Source: an uncultured Collinsella sp. (GTDB lineage: Bacteria; Actinomycetota; Coriobacteriia; Coriobacteriales; Coriobacteriaceae). Taken from it: a stretch of DNA of 5,263 nucleotides. Below are positions 1-5,263 of this stretch, piece by piece (position 1 is the stretch's first letter; every line of letters starts with the position of its first letter). A program made the translations under genes and the position numbers. Under the pieces are notes generated by a model. It saw only the letters and a list, made by a program, of their open reading frames with translations, did not search any database and was not told where the DNA came from. The stretch is from contig CABUVB010000129.1 in assembly GCA_902494815.1 (NCBI GenBank), positions 1 to 5,263 of the forward strand, in the 5' to 3' direction.

Positions 1-11
1 CTACAGTCCTG

Positions 12-48
12 CGCAAGACGAAGGCCACATTAAGTGGCCTTCTTTGCG
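12..48 (+). terminator. Intrinsic terminator of a gene left of the window
   Basis: A perfect 9-bp stem, GAAGGCCAC (20-28) with GTGGCCTTC (34-42), closes a five-base ATTAA loop and is followed by TTT. An outer CGCAA/TTGCG pairing (12-16 with 44-48) may lengthen it. The T-run is short. It lies on the plus-strand side, and the opposite strand has no comparable run, so I read it as ending rightward transcription from a gene whose stop codon is at or left of the window edge. It would also keep the repeat array that follows out of that upstream transcript. Confidence 0.7.
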
Positions 49-151
49 TGCGGAACTCGCGATGAACTTCGTGCCCCGCCGTCCGGGAGGACGCCTCTTT
101 ATTGATGGGAGGCCTGATAGGTCGATGGTTCCGTGCCCGGATGCGTCCAAA
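49..151. repeat. Degenerate left edge of the repeat array
   Basis: There is no gene here. Weak copies of the array motif appear at about the positions the 62-bp period predicts. AGGACGCCTCTTT (88-100) resembles the forward motif GGGACGCACTTTCC. The segment 127-138 (GGTTCCGTGCCC) resembles the inverted motif GGAAAATGCGTCCC. The copies lose similarity toward the left, as expected for old, decaying edge units. A small hairpin, CGTCC-GGGA-GGACG (80-93), also lies here. The match is by eye and could be partly chance. Confidence 0.35.
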
Positions 152-600
152 GTGGGACGGGCTTTCCGGATGGGCAGGCTTTCGAAAAATGCGTCCCGGA
201 ATTTGCCTTTGGAATGGGACGTAGTTTCCCGTTGAGGTGCTTTGCGGAAAGTGCATCCCACTCTGGGCGGTCGAAGTGGGACACACTTTCCCAAAGGCGC
301 TCCAACGGGAAATTGCGTCCCATTATTCGGTCAAGAAACGGGATGCATTTTCCCAATGAGAGCAAAACCGGAAAATGCATCCCACAATCAGCCCTCAAAG
401 TGGGACGCCGTTTCCCAATGAGGCTCAAGCGGAAAATGCATCCCGGAATTTGCGCTCAAAGTGGGATGCGGTTTCCGGTTGAGGGTCTAAGGGGAAAATG
501 CGTCCCAGAATCGACGCTTGAAATGGGATGCAGTTTCCCGATGAGGCGCTCGACGGAAAATACATCCCAGAAATGGCCTTTGAGCTGGGATAAGATTTCC
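152..600. repeat. Left array of 61-62 bp palindromic tandem units
   Basis: A forward motif of consensus GTGGGAYGCANTTTCCC starts at 152, 214, 276, 338, 400, 461, 523 and 585, a period of 61-62 bp. Its inverted copy (consensus GGGAAAATGCRTCCCA) sits midway, starting near 184, 245, 306, 369, 430, 491 and 554, so the motif alternates in orientation about every 31 bp. The two spacer classes differ. The one after the inverted copy resembles GAATCAGCCCTCAAA, and the one after the forward copy resembles AATGAGGCTCAACC. Adjacent copies could pair into hairpins with 14-16 bp stems. The best is a perfect 14-bp pair, 340-353 with 370-383. No reading frame here looks protein-coding. The function is unknown; REP/BIME-like intergenic repeats are the nearest analogy, and a protein-binding array or structured RNA are alternatives. 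Confidence 0.92.
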
Positions 601-713
601 GCGGCATCTCGGATTCTCAAAAATGAGACACGCCGTTGGCGAAAATGAGACACGTGATATCGGGCATCGGATGTATCATTTGCAAAAATGAGTCCACTCC
701 ACTCGAATAAAGC
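601..713 (+). promoter_or_regulatory. Leader of the surface-protein gene with repeated AAAATGAGACAC motif
   Basis: The array stops at 600 and a different short motif takes over. AAAATGAGACAC-like copies start at 619 (AAAAATGAGACAC), 641 (GAAAATGAGACAC) and 684 (AAAAATGAGTCCAC). An inverted, weaker copy at 672-681 (TGTATCATTT) faces the third, making a loose palindrome over 672-697. A possible -10 box, TATCAT (674-679, five of six matches to TATAAT), would place the transcript start near 686, about 38 bases before the chosen start codon. I see no convincing -35 box at the right distance. The motif cluster overlaps this putative promoter, so it could be an operator for a regulator. That is inference. 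Confidence 0.4.
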
Positions 714-718
714 GAGGT
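714..718 (+). promoter_or_regulatory. Ribosome binding site that fixes the start at 724
   Basis: GAGGT (714-718) lies five bases before ATG 724 and complements the anti-Shine-Dalgarno sequence. The in-frame upstream ATG at 688 has no purine-rich site in front of it and would put 12 polar residues ahead of the signal peptide. Start 724 is therefore preferred. Confidence 0.75.
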
Positions 719-723
719 CCCTC

Positions 724-849
724 ATGTACGTTCCACACCCCCGTATCCGTAGGCTGTCGAAAATCCCGCTTGTTGGGACGGCGGCGCTTGCTGCGTTGAT
801 CGCCACGAGCGTCGCCTGCTTCACGGCCACGCCCCAGGTTGCCCAGGCG
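724..849 (+). other. Sec signal peptide of the surface protein
   Basis: Residues 1-13 carry the positive charges (R7, R9, R10, K13). Residues 14-33 form a hydrophobic Ala/Leu/Ile/Val core. The segment ends in A40-Q41-A42, a good signal peptidase I site, giving a mature protein that starts near A43. The Cys at 32 is not in a proper lipobox (Ser, not Leu/Val/Ile, at -3), so a lipoprotein is unlikely. Confidence 0.85.
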
Positions 850-3800
850 GCAGACGCGCCCGCAATCACCGATATGACCGAGCAGGATTATCAAGCCCTG
901 GGTCTGGGCACGAGCGAGGACATTCCGGCCGATACCGTTGGCCCCTATTCCACTGATACCCCCACGACGTTTGCCACGCGCAGCGAGGTCTATATGGCAG
1001 CTAACGGTAGCCATGGCAATCGCTACACTCTGCGCGACAAGCTCGAGAACGTCGAGCGCGGTGACATTGGCGGCAGCAGCAAACTCACCGATGGCTATGG
1101 AAGTGTGTGGGGCGCCGCAAAGTTCTGGCAAAACGTCAACAACTTCGATACGAACAGCGATCTCTACAAGCATAGCGACTACGGTGGCGGCACCTGGTCG
1201 TACCTAAGCAACAATGAGTCCTCAACAGTACTCGCCAACGACAACAACGGTTTCTCGGGCATTCACGCCACGAGTGTTGAGTTCTGCAGCGACGCCAGCA
1301 CGGGCAAAAAGAGCCGCGTTGCCGAGCTCCGTGCCTACGGCGACAGTTCCTCCACGACGATTGACGGCAAGTCATACGCCGGAAAGGTTGAGCTGGTCCT
1401 CTACTCGTTTAGCAACGGGCGTACGCGCACTCTCGACACACACCTGCCGGTGACGGTCAACACTAATATGATGTACGAAGGCCGTTTTAAGTACCTGGAT
1501 GCCGGTTACCTGCAAGAGCACGACGCCGTCTTTGATGTCGAGGCGGGCGATGTCGATGGCGACGGCGTCGACGAGCTTTTTGTCTACGCGGGCTGCTATG
1601 TCGACGAGAACGGCGTGCGCAAGGCTGTAGTCGACATGTATGACTTGGAGGGCGGCAACTGGAAGCAAAGCGTCGTCAAGATCGATGCCGGTAACGCCGC
1701 GGACTACACCACGCACAACAAGGGCGGGAACGACTCCTGGACGCAGCTTCAGTCAGCTCCTGTCGTTTCGCTAGCGGCCGGCGACCTCGATCGCGATTTT
1801 TGCGATGACCTCGCCATCGTGGTCTCGGCACCCTACGGCAAGAAGAATATTGATAAGTCGACGCATTGCGAGCTGTTTTCGTGGGATGCATCCAAGGGTG
1901 CGCTCGTCCATGTCGATGCTCTGGGCGACGCGGGCGCAATCTCCCTCTCCGCGAACGGCAAGACCATGGTCGCTGCGAATGCGACGTTCGGCACGTTTGC
2001 CGCCTACGATGAAGAAGGAAAGAAGACGGGTGAAACCGTCACGGGCCTTATTCTTGCGGGCTATGACTGGCAACGCAGCGCTTTTGATTACGGCGCTTCT
2101 GACGGCAGCAAGGGGCTGTACGGCGCGCTGTACCGCTACGCGTATTTTGACTCGGAGTCTGGCGAGTTCAAGCTTTTCGATTGTAAGGAATACAGAGACG
2201 GGCTCCTCGCCTCCTATGGGCTGATGCATGTGCCCAACAGCGCATGGAAGGATAGCGCTCAGGATAAGCGCTATCCGTGCACCTTGGCGCCTATTGCCCT
2301 TGCCACTGCCAACCTTGACGGCCTGTCCGAGCAGCTGGCGGTTGACGAGGTGCTCGTGGGCGGCGATGTGTTCCGCGACTTTGCCTGCAACACGGCACAG
2401 AGCGGGGCTCAGGGCTTGGGGTCCATGGTCGGAACCATGAGCATGAGCGGTCAGCAATACAACAGCAGCAACAAGCATGACCACAAGGGTATAGAGCAGG
2501 TGTGGATCAGCGACGTCAAGGCGGGCAGCGTCTCGGGTTCGGACCGCTATAACGAGAGCTTTATCGCCGTGGTGGGCAAGCACCGCGACGAGGACCTGCG
2601 CAAGAACGATGACTACTATTGGATGACCGCCTCGCATTTTTCGCTCGACGAGAACGGAAAGGTGCGCCGCGGCGAGGAGCAGGTGATTAGCGAGAGCAAC
2701 CGTCGCGGCACTACCTACGGCACATTTATCTCGCTCGCGCTGCCCGATGTCGACAACGACAGCGTCAAGATCACGTACAAGGACCGCTACAAGGTCTATA
2801 CCAACCCGCGCGTGCTTGCCGTGCTGCAGGATGCGCCCTATGTTGAGGATCTGGAGCAGGCATACGGCTATCTGGTGTTGGGCGGCACGTCATACGGAGA
2901 GGAAAAGGGCACGGGGACATCCCAGGGCTATACCATTGGCGCCGAGTTGGGCGTTGCCGTCGAGGTGCAGACCGGTCCGCCCCTGGTCGCGATGAATGCT
3001 TCAGTCGATTTTGCCGCCGAGGGATGCTATGACTACCGGAGCGAGCGCACGGTCAGCGCAAGCGTAAGCTATGAGTCGCATGCCGGCGAGGGTGACAAGG
3101 CCGTGCTCTACACGATTCCGATGGTCTATTACGAGTATGAGATCGAAAATGAGGAAACTGGTGGCAAGGGCGTGATGGCGGCGCCCGTGTCGCTCGGCGC
3201 GCAGACCTCGGTCGTTAATGTCGAGGCCTATGACCGCATTGCCAAACAGCACAATATGACGCCGCTCAGCTACTTTTTGACCAACCGGTCGGGAGAACCC
3301 GGAACCTATCAAACGACGCTCAACGGCGAGACTCCCGTTGGGGATTCCTTTGGCCTGGGCAAGCCTGGCGTAACGCGCGCCTACACGCACGATGGGTTTA
3401 ACGGCGCCGCCGCGCAGTCGGGGGCGAGCATTGAGCAGACCATCGAAGTCGAGGAGGGCAAGGAGCAGGAGCTCGAGCTCGGCTTGACGCTGAACGGCAG
3501 CGTTGTCATGGGCGCGAAGCTCGCAAAGCACGAGTTGTTTGGCGGCCTGTGCTTTGGTGCCAACGCCGGCTTTACTACGGGTAACTCCTCGAGTGAATCG
3601 ACCGAATACGGCGGCACCGTCGACAACCTGCCCGAGGCCGCGCAGGGCAAGTACGGTTTTGTGTGGCGTCTGGGCGTCAACGCGGTGGATGTCGACAAGT
3701 TCGAGGCAGACTCGGGCGACAAGCTCGGCACCAAGGACACCGACCAGTTCTGGATCGTGGGCTATGACGTTAAGGACGTCGAGATGCCCGACGCGCCGGC

Positions 3801-4812
3801 CGTGACGGGCTTTACGGCAAACGCCGTCGATTCGACCAGCGTTACGTTTAGCTGGGACGATGTACTCGCAAACAAGAGTGGCTTTAGCTACGGCGTGGGC
3901 ATGCTGCAGAGCAATGCGGCGGATGCGGTCGTCAATAGCTGGAAGATTGCCGACAACACGCAGACCTCGCTCAAGTGGGATGGGCTGCAGCCCAATACGG
4001 AGTATCGATTCGCCATCGCCGCCGTTAAGAATGGATCCACGACCGAAACAGGTATTCGCTCGGCAATCATCACGGTCAAGACCATGCCCGATGGCATGAC
4101 GATGACCGTGAGCGGACCTGCGGCGGATGCTGCGGAGGGGTCGGATCTTGGATACGACTCTTCGGTTGAGCGCGCGGCGGGAAGCCACCTGACGCTCTCG
4201 GCGATTGGCCATGTGAAGCAACTCGGTGCCGACGATAGCGAAACAGGGCTGGCGCCGACCTATATGTGGTACCGCAAGGGCCGCGGCGAGACAGAGTTTA
4301 AGCTCGTGGGTGCCGATGGCAACCTCGCGGCTGGAACGGCCTCAAAGCTCGAGATTGACCTGACCGCAGACGATGACGGTGCGCAGTATTACTGCCACGT
4401 GGGATACAACGACGTGGGCCTCGACACCGGCACGACGCTCGTGAATATCGAGGCCGAGGAGACGGCGCCCACAACGGTGAACGCCACCCCGATCCGCACG
4501 CGCCGCCTGTTCTCACAGGCAAGTGCGGGCGCCAAGAAGTTCCTGGACCATACGCTGGTAAACACCGCCGGCCCAACCGATTCCGAAGGCTCAAAGGACC
4601 CCGAGACTCCTGAGACCCCGACGAACCCGGACAAGCCCAAGTCCGACAACGGAGCTAAGACCGACACCAAGGTCAAGACTACGACCACAGCGAAGAACCT
4701 CGCAAACACCGGCGACCAAACATTCGCCCTAGTCGCCACCGCAACAGCAGCGGGAGCAACGCTCGTAGTGATAGCCCTCATCATGCTGATCAAGCGCCGC
4801 AAGACCCACTAG
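724..4812 (+). CDS. Sortase-anchored FG-GAP/FN3/Ig-like surface protein, 1362 aa
   Basis: This is a large secreted protein predicted to be covalently attached to the cell wall. Its ligand or activity is unknown. Domain order, in residues from the chosen start: signal peptide 1-42; unassigned beta-rich N-terminal region 43-260; FG-GAP/VCBS-like propeller repeats about 265-710, with a calcium-type loop DVDGDGVDE at 276-284; beta-rich central module 716-1021; fibronectin III-like domain 1022-1121; Ig-like domain 1123-1243; Thr/Pro/Lys-rich stalk 1244-1325; LANTGD at 1326-1331, then a hydrophobic helix and the tail KRRKTH. The frame is intact and ends in tandem TAG TAG (4810-4815). It has its own leader and terminator, so it is probably monocistronic. 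The mature chain has ten cysteines, many for such a protein. The architecture recalls uncharacterised VCBS-repeat surface proteins of gut Firmicutes and Actinobacteria (from memory). Adhesion, glycan binding or host interaction is plausible, but nothing in the sequence proves it. No catalytic motif was recognised. Confidence 0.93.
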   Translation: MYVPHPRIRRLSKIPLVGTAALAALIATSVACFTATPQVAQAADAPAITDMTEQDYQALGLGTSEDIPADTVGPYSTDTPTTFATRSEVYMAANGSHGNRYTLRDKLENVERGDIGGSSKLTDGYGSVWGAAKFWQNVNNFDTNSDLYKHSDYGGGTWSYLSNNESSTVLANDNNGFSGIHATSVEFCSDASTGKKSRVAELRAYGDSSSTTIDGKSYAGKVELVLYSFSNGRTRTLDTHLPVTVNTNMMYEGRFKYLDAGYLQEHDAVFDVEAGDVDGDGVDELFVYAGCYVDENGVRKAVVDMYDLEGGNWKQSVVKIDAGNAADYTTHNKGGNDSWTQLQSAPVVSLAAGDLDRDFCDDLAIVVSAPYGKKNIDKSTHCELFSWDASKGALVHVDALGDAGAISLSANGKTMVAANATFGTFAAYDEEGKKTGETVTGLILAGYDWQRSAFDYGASDGSKGLYGALYRYAYFDSESGEFKLFDCKEYRDGLLASYGLMHVPNSAWKDSAQDKRYPCTLAPIALATANLDGLSEQLAVDEVLVGGDVFRDFACNTAQSGAQGLGSMVGTMSMSGQQYNSSNKHDHKGIEQVWISDVKAGSVSGSDRYNESFIAVVGKHRDEDLRKNDDYYWMTASHFSLDENGKVRRGEEQVISESNRRGTTYGTFISLALPDVDNDSVKITYKDRYKVYTNPRVLAVLQDAPYVEDLEQAYGYLVLGGTSYGEEKGTGTSQGYTIGAELGVAVEVQTGPPLVAMNASVDFAAEGCYDYRSERTVSASVSYESHAGEGDKAVLYTIPMVYYEYEIENEETGGKGVMAAPVSLGAQTSVVNVEAYDRIAKQHNMTPLSYFLTNRSGEPGTYQTTLNGETPVGDSFGLGKPGVTRAYTHDGFNGAAAQSGASIEQTIEVEEGKEQELELGLTLNGSVVMGAKLAKHELFGGLCFGANAGFTTGNSSSESTEYGGTVDNLPEAAQGKYGFVWRLGVNAVDVDKFEADSGDKLGTKDTDQFWIVGYDVKDVEMPDAPAVTGFTANAVDSTSVTFSWDDVLANKSGFSYGVGMLQSNAADAVVNSWKIADNTQTSLKWDGLQPNTEYRFAIAAVKNGSTTETGIRSAIITVKTMPDGMTMTVSGPAADAAEGSDLGYDSSVERAAGSHLTLSAIGHVKQLGADDSETGLAPTYMWYRKGRGETEFKLVGADGNLAAGTASKLEIDLTADDDGAQYYCHVGYNDVGLDTGTTLVNIEAEETAPTTVNATPIRTRRLFSQASAGAKKFLDHTLVNTAGPTDSEGSKDPETPETPTNPDKPKSDNGAKTDTKVKTTTTAKNLANTGDQTFALVATATAAGATLVVIALIMLIKRRKTH
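1516..2853 (+). other. FG-GAP/VCBS-like beta-propeller region
   Basis: Four blade-like signatures are visible: VEAGDVDGDGVDELFV around residue 276, LAAGDLDRDFCDDLAIV around 354, LATANLDGLSEQLAVDEVLVGG around 530, and LALPDVDNDSVKITYKD around 675. Only the first keeps a full DxDGDGxxE metal loop; the others have lost some of the acidic positions. The region ends in YTNPRVLAVLQDAPY (692-706). I recall a similar block following the repeats in related uncharacterised proteins. Propellers of this type usually act as rigid binding platforms; here the partner is unknown. Seven blades would be typical, and I can point to four. Confidence 0.7.
2869..3786 (+). other. Beta-rich central module of unknown function
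   Basis: Residues 716-1021 match no domain I can name. Two long stretches alternate polar and hydrophobic residues. The first (about 733-807) runs through an aromatic block, YTIPMVYYEYEI (796-807). The second (902-966) is acidic and then Gly/Ser/Thr-rich, ending before DNLP (967-970). The module closes with KYGFVWRLGV and QFWIVGYDV (from 1008), and the FN3-like domain follows directly. Such S/T-rich amphipathic strands occur in beta-pore-forming toxins, but also in ordinary beta sandwiches, so the pore idea is only a hypothesis. C768 and C943 lie inside the module. Confidence 0.45.
3787..4086 (+). other. Fibronectin type III-like domain
   Basis: Residues 1022-1121 start with PDAPAVTGFTANAVDSTSV. 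The core Trp of the B strand is W1044 (SVTFSW), and the E-F region reads LQPNTEYRFAIAAV with L1088 and Y1094, the classic FN3 pattern. It ends in ITVKTMP. It is probably a spacer or binding domain between the central module and the Ig-like domain. Confidence 0.8.
4090..4452 (+). other. Ig-like domain
   Basis: Residues 1123-1243 show the Ig pattern W1182 (PTYMWYRK) followed by DDDGAQYYCHV with C1224. The B-strand position that normally supplies the partner cysteine appears to be in LTLSAIGHV, which has none, so the usual intradomain disulfide is missing. It is followed by VNIE and the wall-spanning stalk. Confidence 0.75.
4699..4809 (+). other. LANTGD cell-wall sorting signal
   Basis: LANTGD (1326-1331) is followed by a hydrophobic stretch of about 23 residues (1334-1356) and the basic tail KRRKTH, the standard three-part sortase signal. 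Ala replaces the Pro of LPXTG. LAXTG is the form linked to class E sortases of high-GC Gram-positives (established knowledge). Cleavage would fall between T1329 and G1330. No sortase gene is in the window. Confidence 0.88.
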
Positions 4813-4839
4813 TAGCCAGTCGAACATATCGACAACCCA

Positions 4840-4880
4840 AAAACCCGGGTAGCCAAAAAACAGGCCACCCGGGTTTTCTG
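4840..4880 (+). terminator. Intrinsic terminator of the surface-protein gene
   Basis: AAAACCCGGGTAGCC (4840-4854) pairs with GGCCACCCGGGTTTT (4863-4877) around an AAAAAACA loop, with a single A-C mismatch. The TTTTCTGTT tract supplies the U-rich tail. It begins 27 bases after the stop codon. The A-run on the left side means it could also work for leftward transcription. Confidence 0.9.
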
Positions 4881-5148
4881 TTGAGTGGAGACTCCGCAAG
4901 CGGAAACTGCATCCCACAATTAGCGCCCGGAACGGGACACATTTTCCGTCAAGCCCTCATCCGGAAAATCCATCCCAGTTTGAGCGCCCAGACCGGGACG
5001 CACTTTCCCAAAGGGTCCTCAACGGGAAACTGCGTCCCATAATTAGGCCGAGAAATGGGATGAACTTTCCCAATGAGAGCCAACCGGAAACCACGTCCCA
5101 GAATCAGCCCCCAAAGTGGGACGCACTTTCCCAACGAGCCTCAACCGG
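4880..5148. repeat. Right array of the same 61-62 bp palindromic units
   Basis: Inverted motif copies start at 4901, 4962, 5023 and 5085. Forward copies start at 4932, 4993, 5055 and 5116, the last being GTGGGACGCACTTTCCC, a perfect match to the consensus. Period, phase, spacer classes and orientation are as in the left array. A degenerate inverted copy may follow at about 5146-5160. The segment 4993-5146 aligns colinearly with 276-430, spacers included; by hand count I find about 28 differences in about 155 positions. The first partial unit (GTTGAGTGG, 4880-4888) abuts the T-tract of the terminator. There is no gene here; reading frames through the array are artefacts of the repeat. Confidence 0.92.
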
Positions 5149-5236
5149 GGTAGCGCGCACAGTCGTGGTGTAAGAAGCAAGGGAGGGCCATCGCCTAGAA
5201 TCGTCAGTGCCTAGATATTCGACGAAAGGAAAGACG
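5149..5236 (+). promoter_or_regulatory. Leader of the last gene with an inverted repeat over its start codon
   Basis: GGGCCATCG (5185-5193) is the exact inverse of CGATGGCCC (5235-5243). The right arm contains the ATG at 5237 and the 41-base loop contains the Shine-Dalgarno site. A direct repeat, GCCTAGA (5193-5199 and 5209-5215), lies between the arms. Possible -10 boxes are TAGAAT (5196-5201, five of six) and the weaker TGTAAG (5169-5174, preceded by TG). Neither has a clear -35 box. If transcription starts before 5185, the hairpin could mask the start codon; if it starts near 5208, the left arm is not transcribed. Confidence 0.4.
5225..5230 (+). promoter_or_regulatory. Ribosome binding site for the last gene
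   Basis: AAAGGA (5225-5230) precedes ATG 5237 by six bases, a strong Shine-Dalgarno site in good position. Confidence 0.75.
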
Positions 5237-5263
5237 ATGGCCCACAGCGACATTCTATCCCAG
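5237..5263 (+). CDS. Start of an unidentified gene, cut by the window end
   Basis: Only nine codons are visible (MAHSDILSQ), read from ATG 5237 behind a strong ribosome binding site. The product cannot be identified from so little. It is a separate transcription unit from the surface-protein gene, because a strong terminator and the right repeat array lie between them. Its start codon is inside the 5235-5243 arm of a perfect inverted repeat. Confidence 0.65.

Noticed and set aside
80..93. Hairpin CGTCC-GGGA-GGACG as a terminator
   Set aside because: The stem is only five base pairs and no clean T-run follows (CCTCTTTATT). A better terminator lies just upstream at 12-48.
152..600. CRISPR array
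   Set aside because: The repeat is only about 17 bp and alternates in orientation, the 'spacers' resemble each other rather than being unique, and no cas gene is near.
133..648. A 171-codon open frame running through the left array on the plus strand
   Set aside because: It is made almost wholly of the 62-bp repeat read in changing frames, has no ribosome binding site, and gives a low-complexity product. Similar frames occur on the opposite strand and in the right array.
688..723. Upstream in-frame ATG at 688 as the start of the surface protein
   Set aside because: It has no ribosome binding site, adds polar residues before the signal peptide, and its AAAATGAG context is explained by the repeated motif. 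ATG 724 has GAGGT at ideal spacing.
817..819. Lipoprotein cysteine (residue 32) in the signal peptide
   Set aside because: The -3 position is Ser rather than Leu/Val/Ile, a clear AQA signal peptidase I site follows, and the protein has a C-terminal wall anchor.
1771..4221. Long minus-strand open frames (1771-2637 and 3001-4221) opposite the surface-protein gene
   Set aside because: They lie wholly antisense to a well-supported coding frame, show no recognisable domains, and are typical shadow frames of a GC-rich gene.
5185..5243. The 9-bp inverted repeat as the ends of an insertion sequence
   Set aside because: The arms are only 41 bases apart, no transposase fits between them, and there is no flanking target duplication.

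Overview
The window looks like a piece of a GC-rich, high-GC Gram-positive chromosome. I favour a gut Coriobacteriia, probably Collinsella. The reasons are the moderately high-GC codon use, an LAxTG-type (LANTG) sorting signal, and dense intergenic arrays of a GTGGGAYGCANTTTCCC motif that I associate from memory with Collinsella genomes. No housekeeping marker is present, so this assignment is inference.

Layout: (1) 12-48 is a hairpin terminator for a gene ending left of the window. (2) About 122-600 is a tandem array with a 61-62 bp period. Each unit holds one 16-17 bp motif and its inverted copy, and the array decays into degenerate copies toward position 60. (3) 601-723 is the leader of the main gene. 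It carries a second short repeated motif (AAAATGAGACAC), a possible -10 box and a good Shine-Dalgarno site. (4) 724-4812 encodes one 1362-residue secreted, sortase-anchored surface protein: signal peptide, N-terminal region, FG-GAP/VCBS-like propeller repeats, a large beta-rich module of unknown function, a fibronectin III-like domain, an Ig-like domain, a Thr/Pro/Lys stalk, then LANTGD, a membrane helix and a basic tail. (5) 4840-4880 is a strong intrinsic terminator. (6) About 4880-5148 is a second array of the same 62-bp unit in the same orientation. (7) 5149-5236 is the leader of a new gene whose first nine codons (5237-5263) close the window.

The main gene is a self-contained transcription unit, with its own start signals and terminator, bracketed by two copies of the repeat array. 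The two arrays are not only the same repeat type. About 155 bp of the left array (276-430) aligns unit for unit, spacers included, with 4993-5146 at a constant offset of about 4717 bp. The locus is therefore a surface-protein gene between long imperfect direct repeats, an arrangement that could allow deletion, duplication or exchange of the gene by recombination. The most interesting items are this flanking-repeat architecture, the helically phased palindromic array, the uncharacterised central module of the surface protein, and an inverted repeat that buries the start codon of the last gene.
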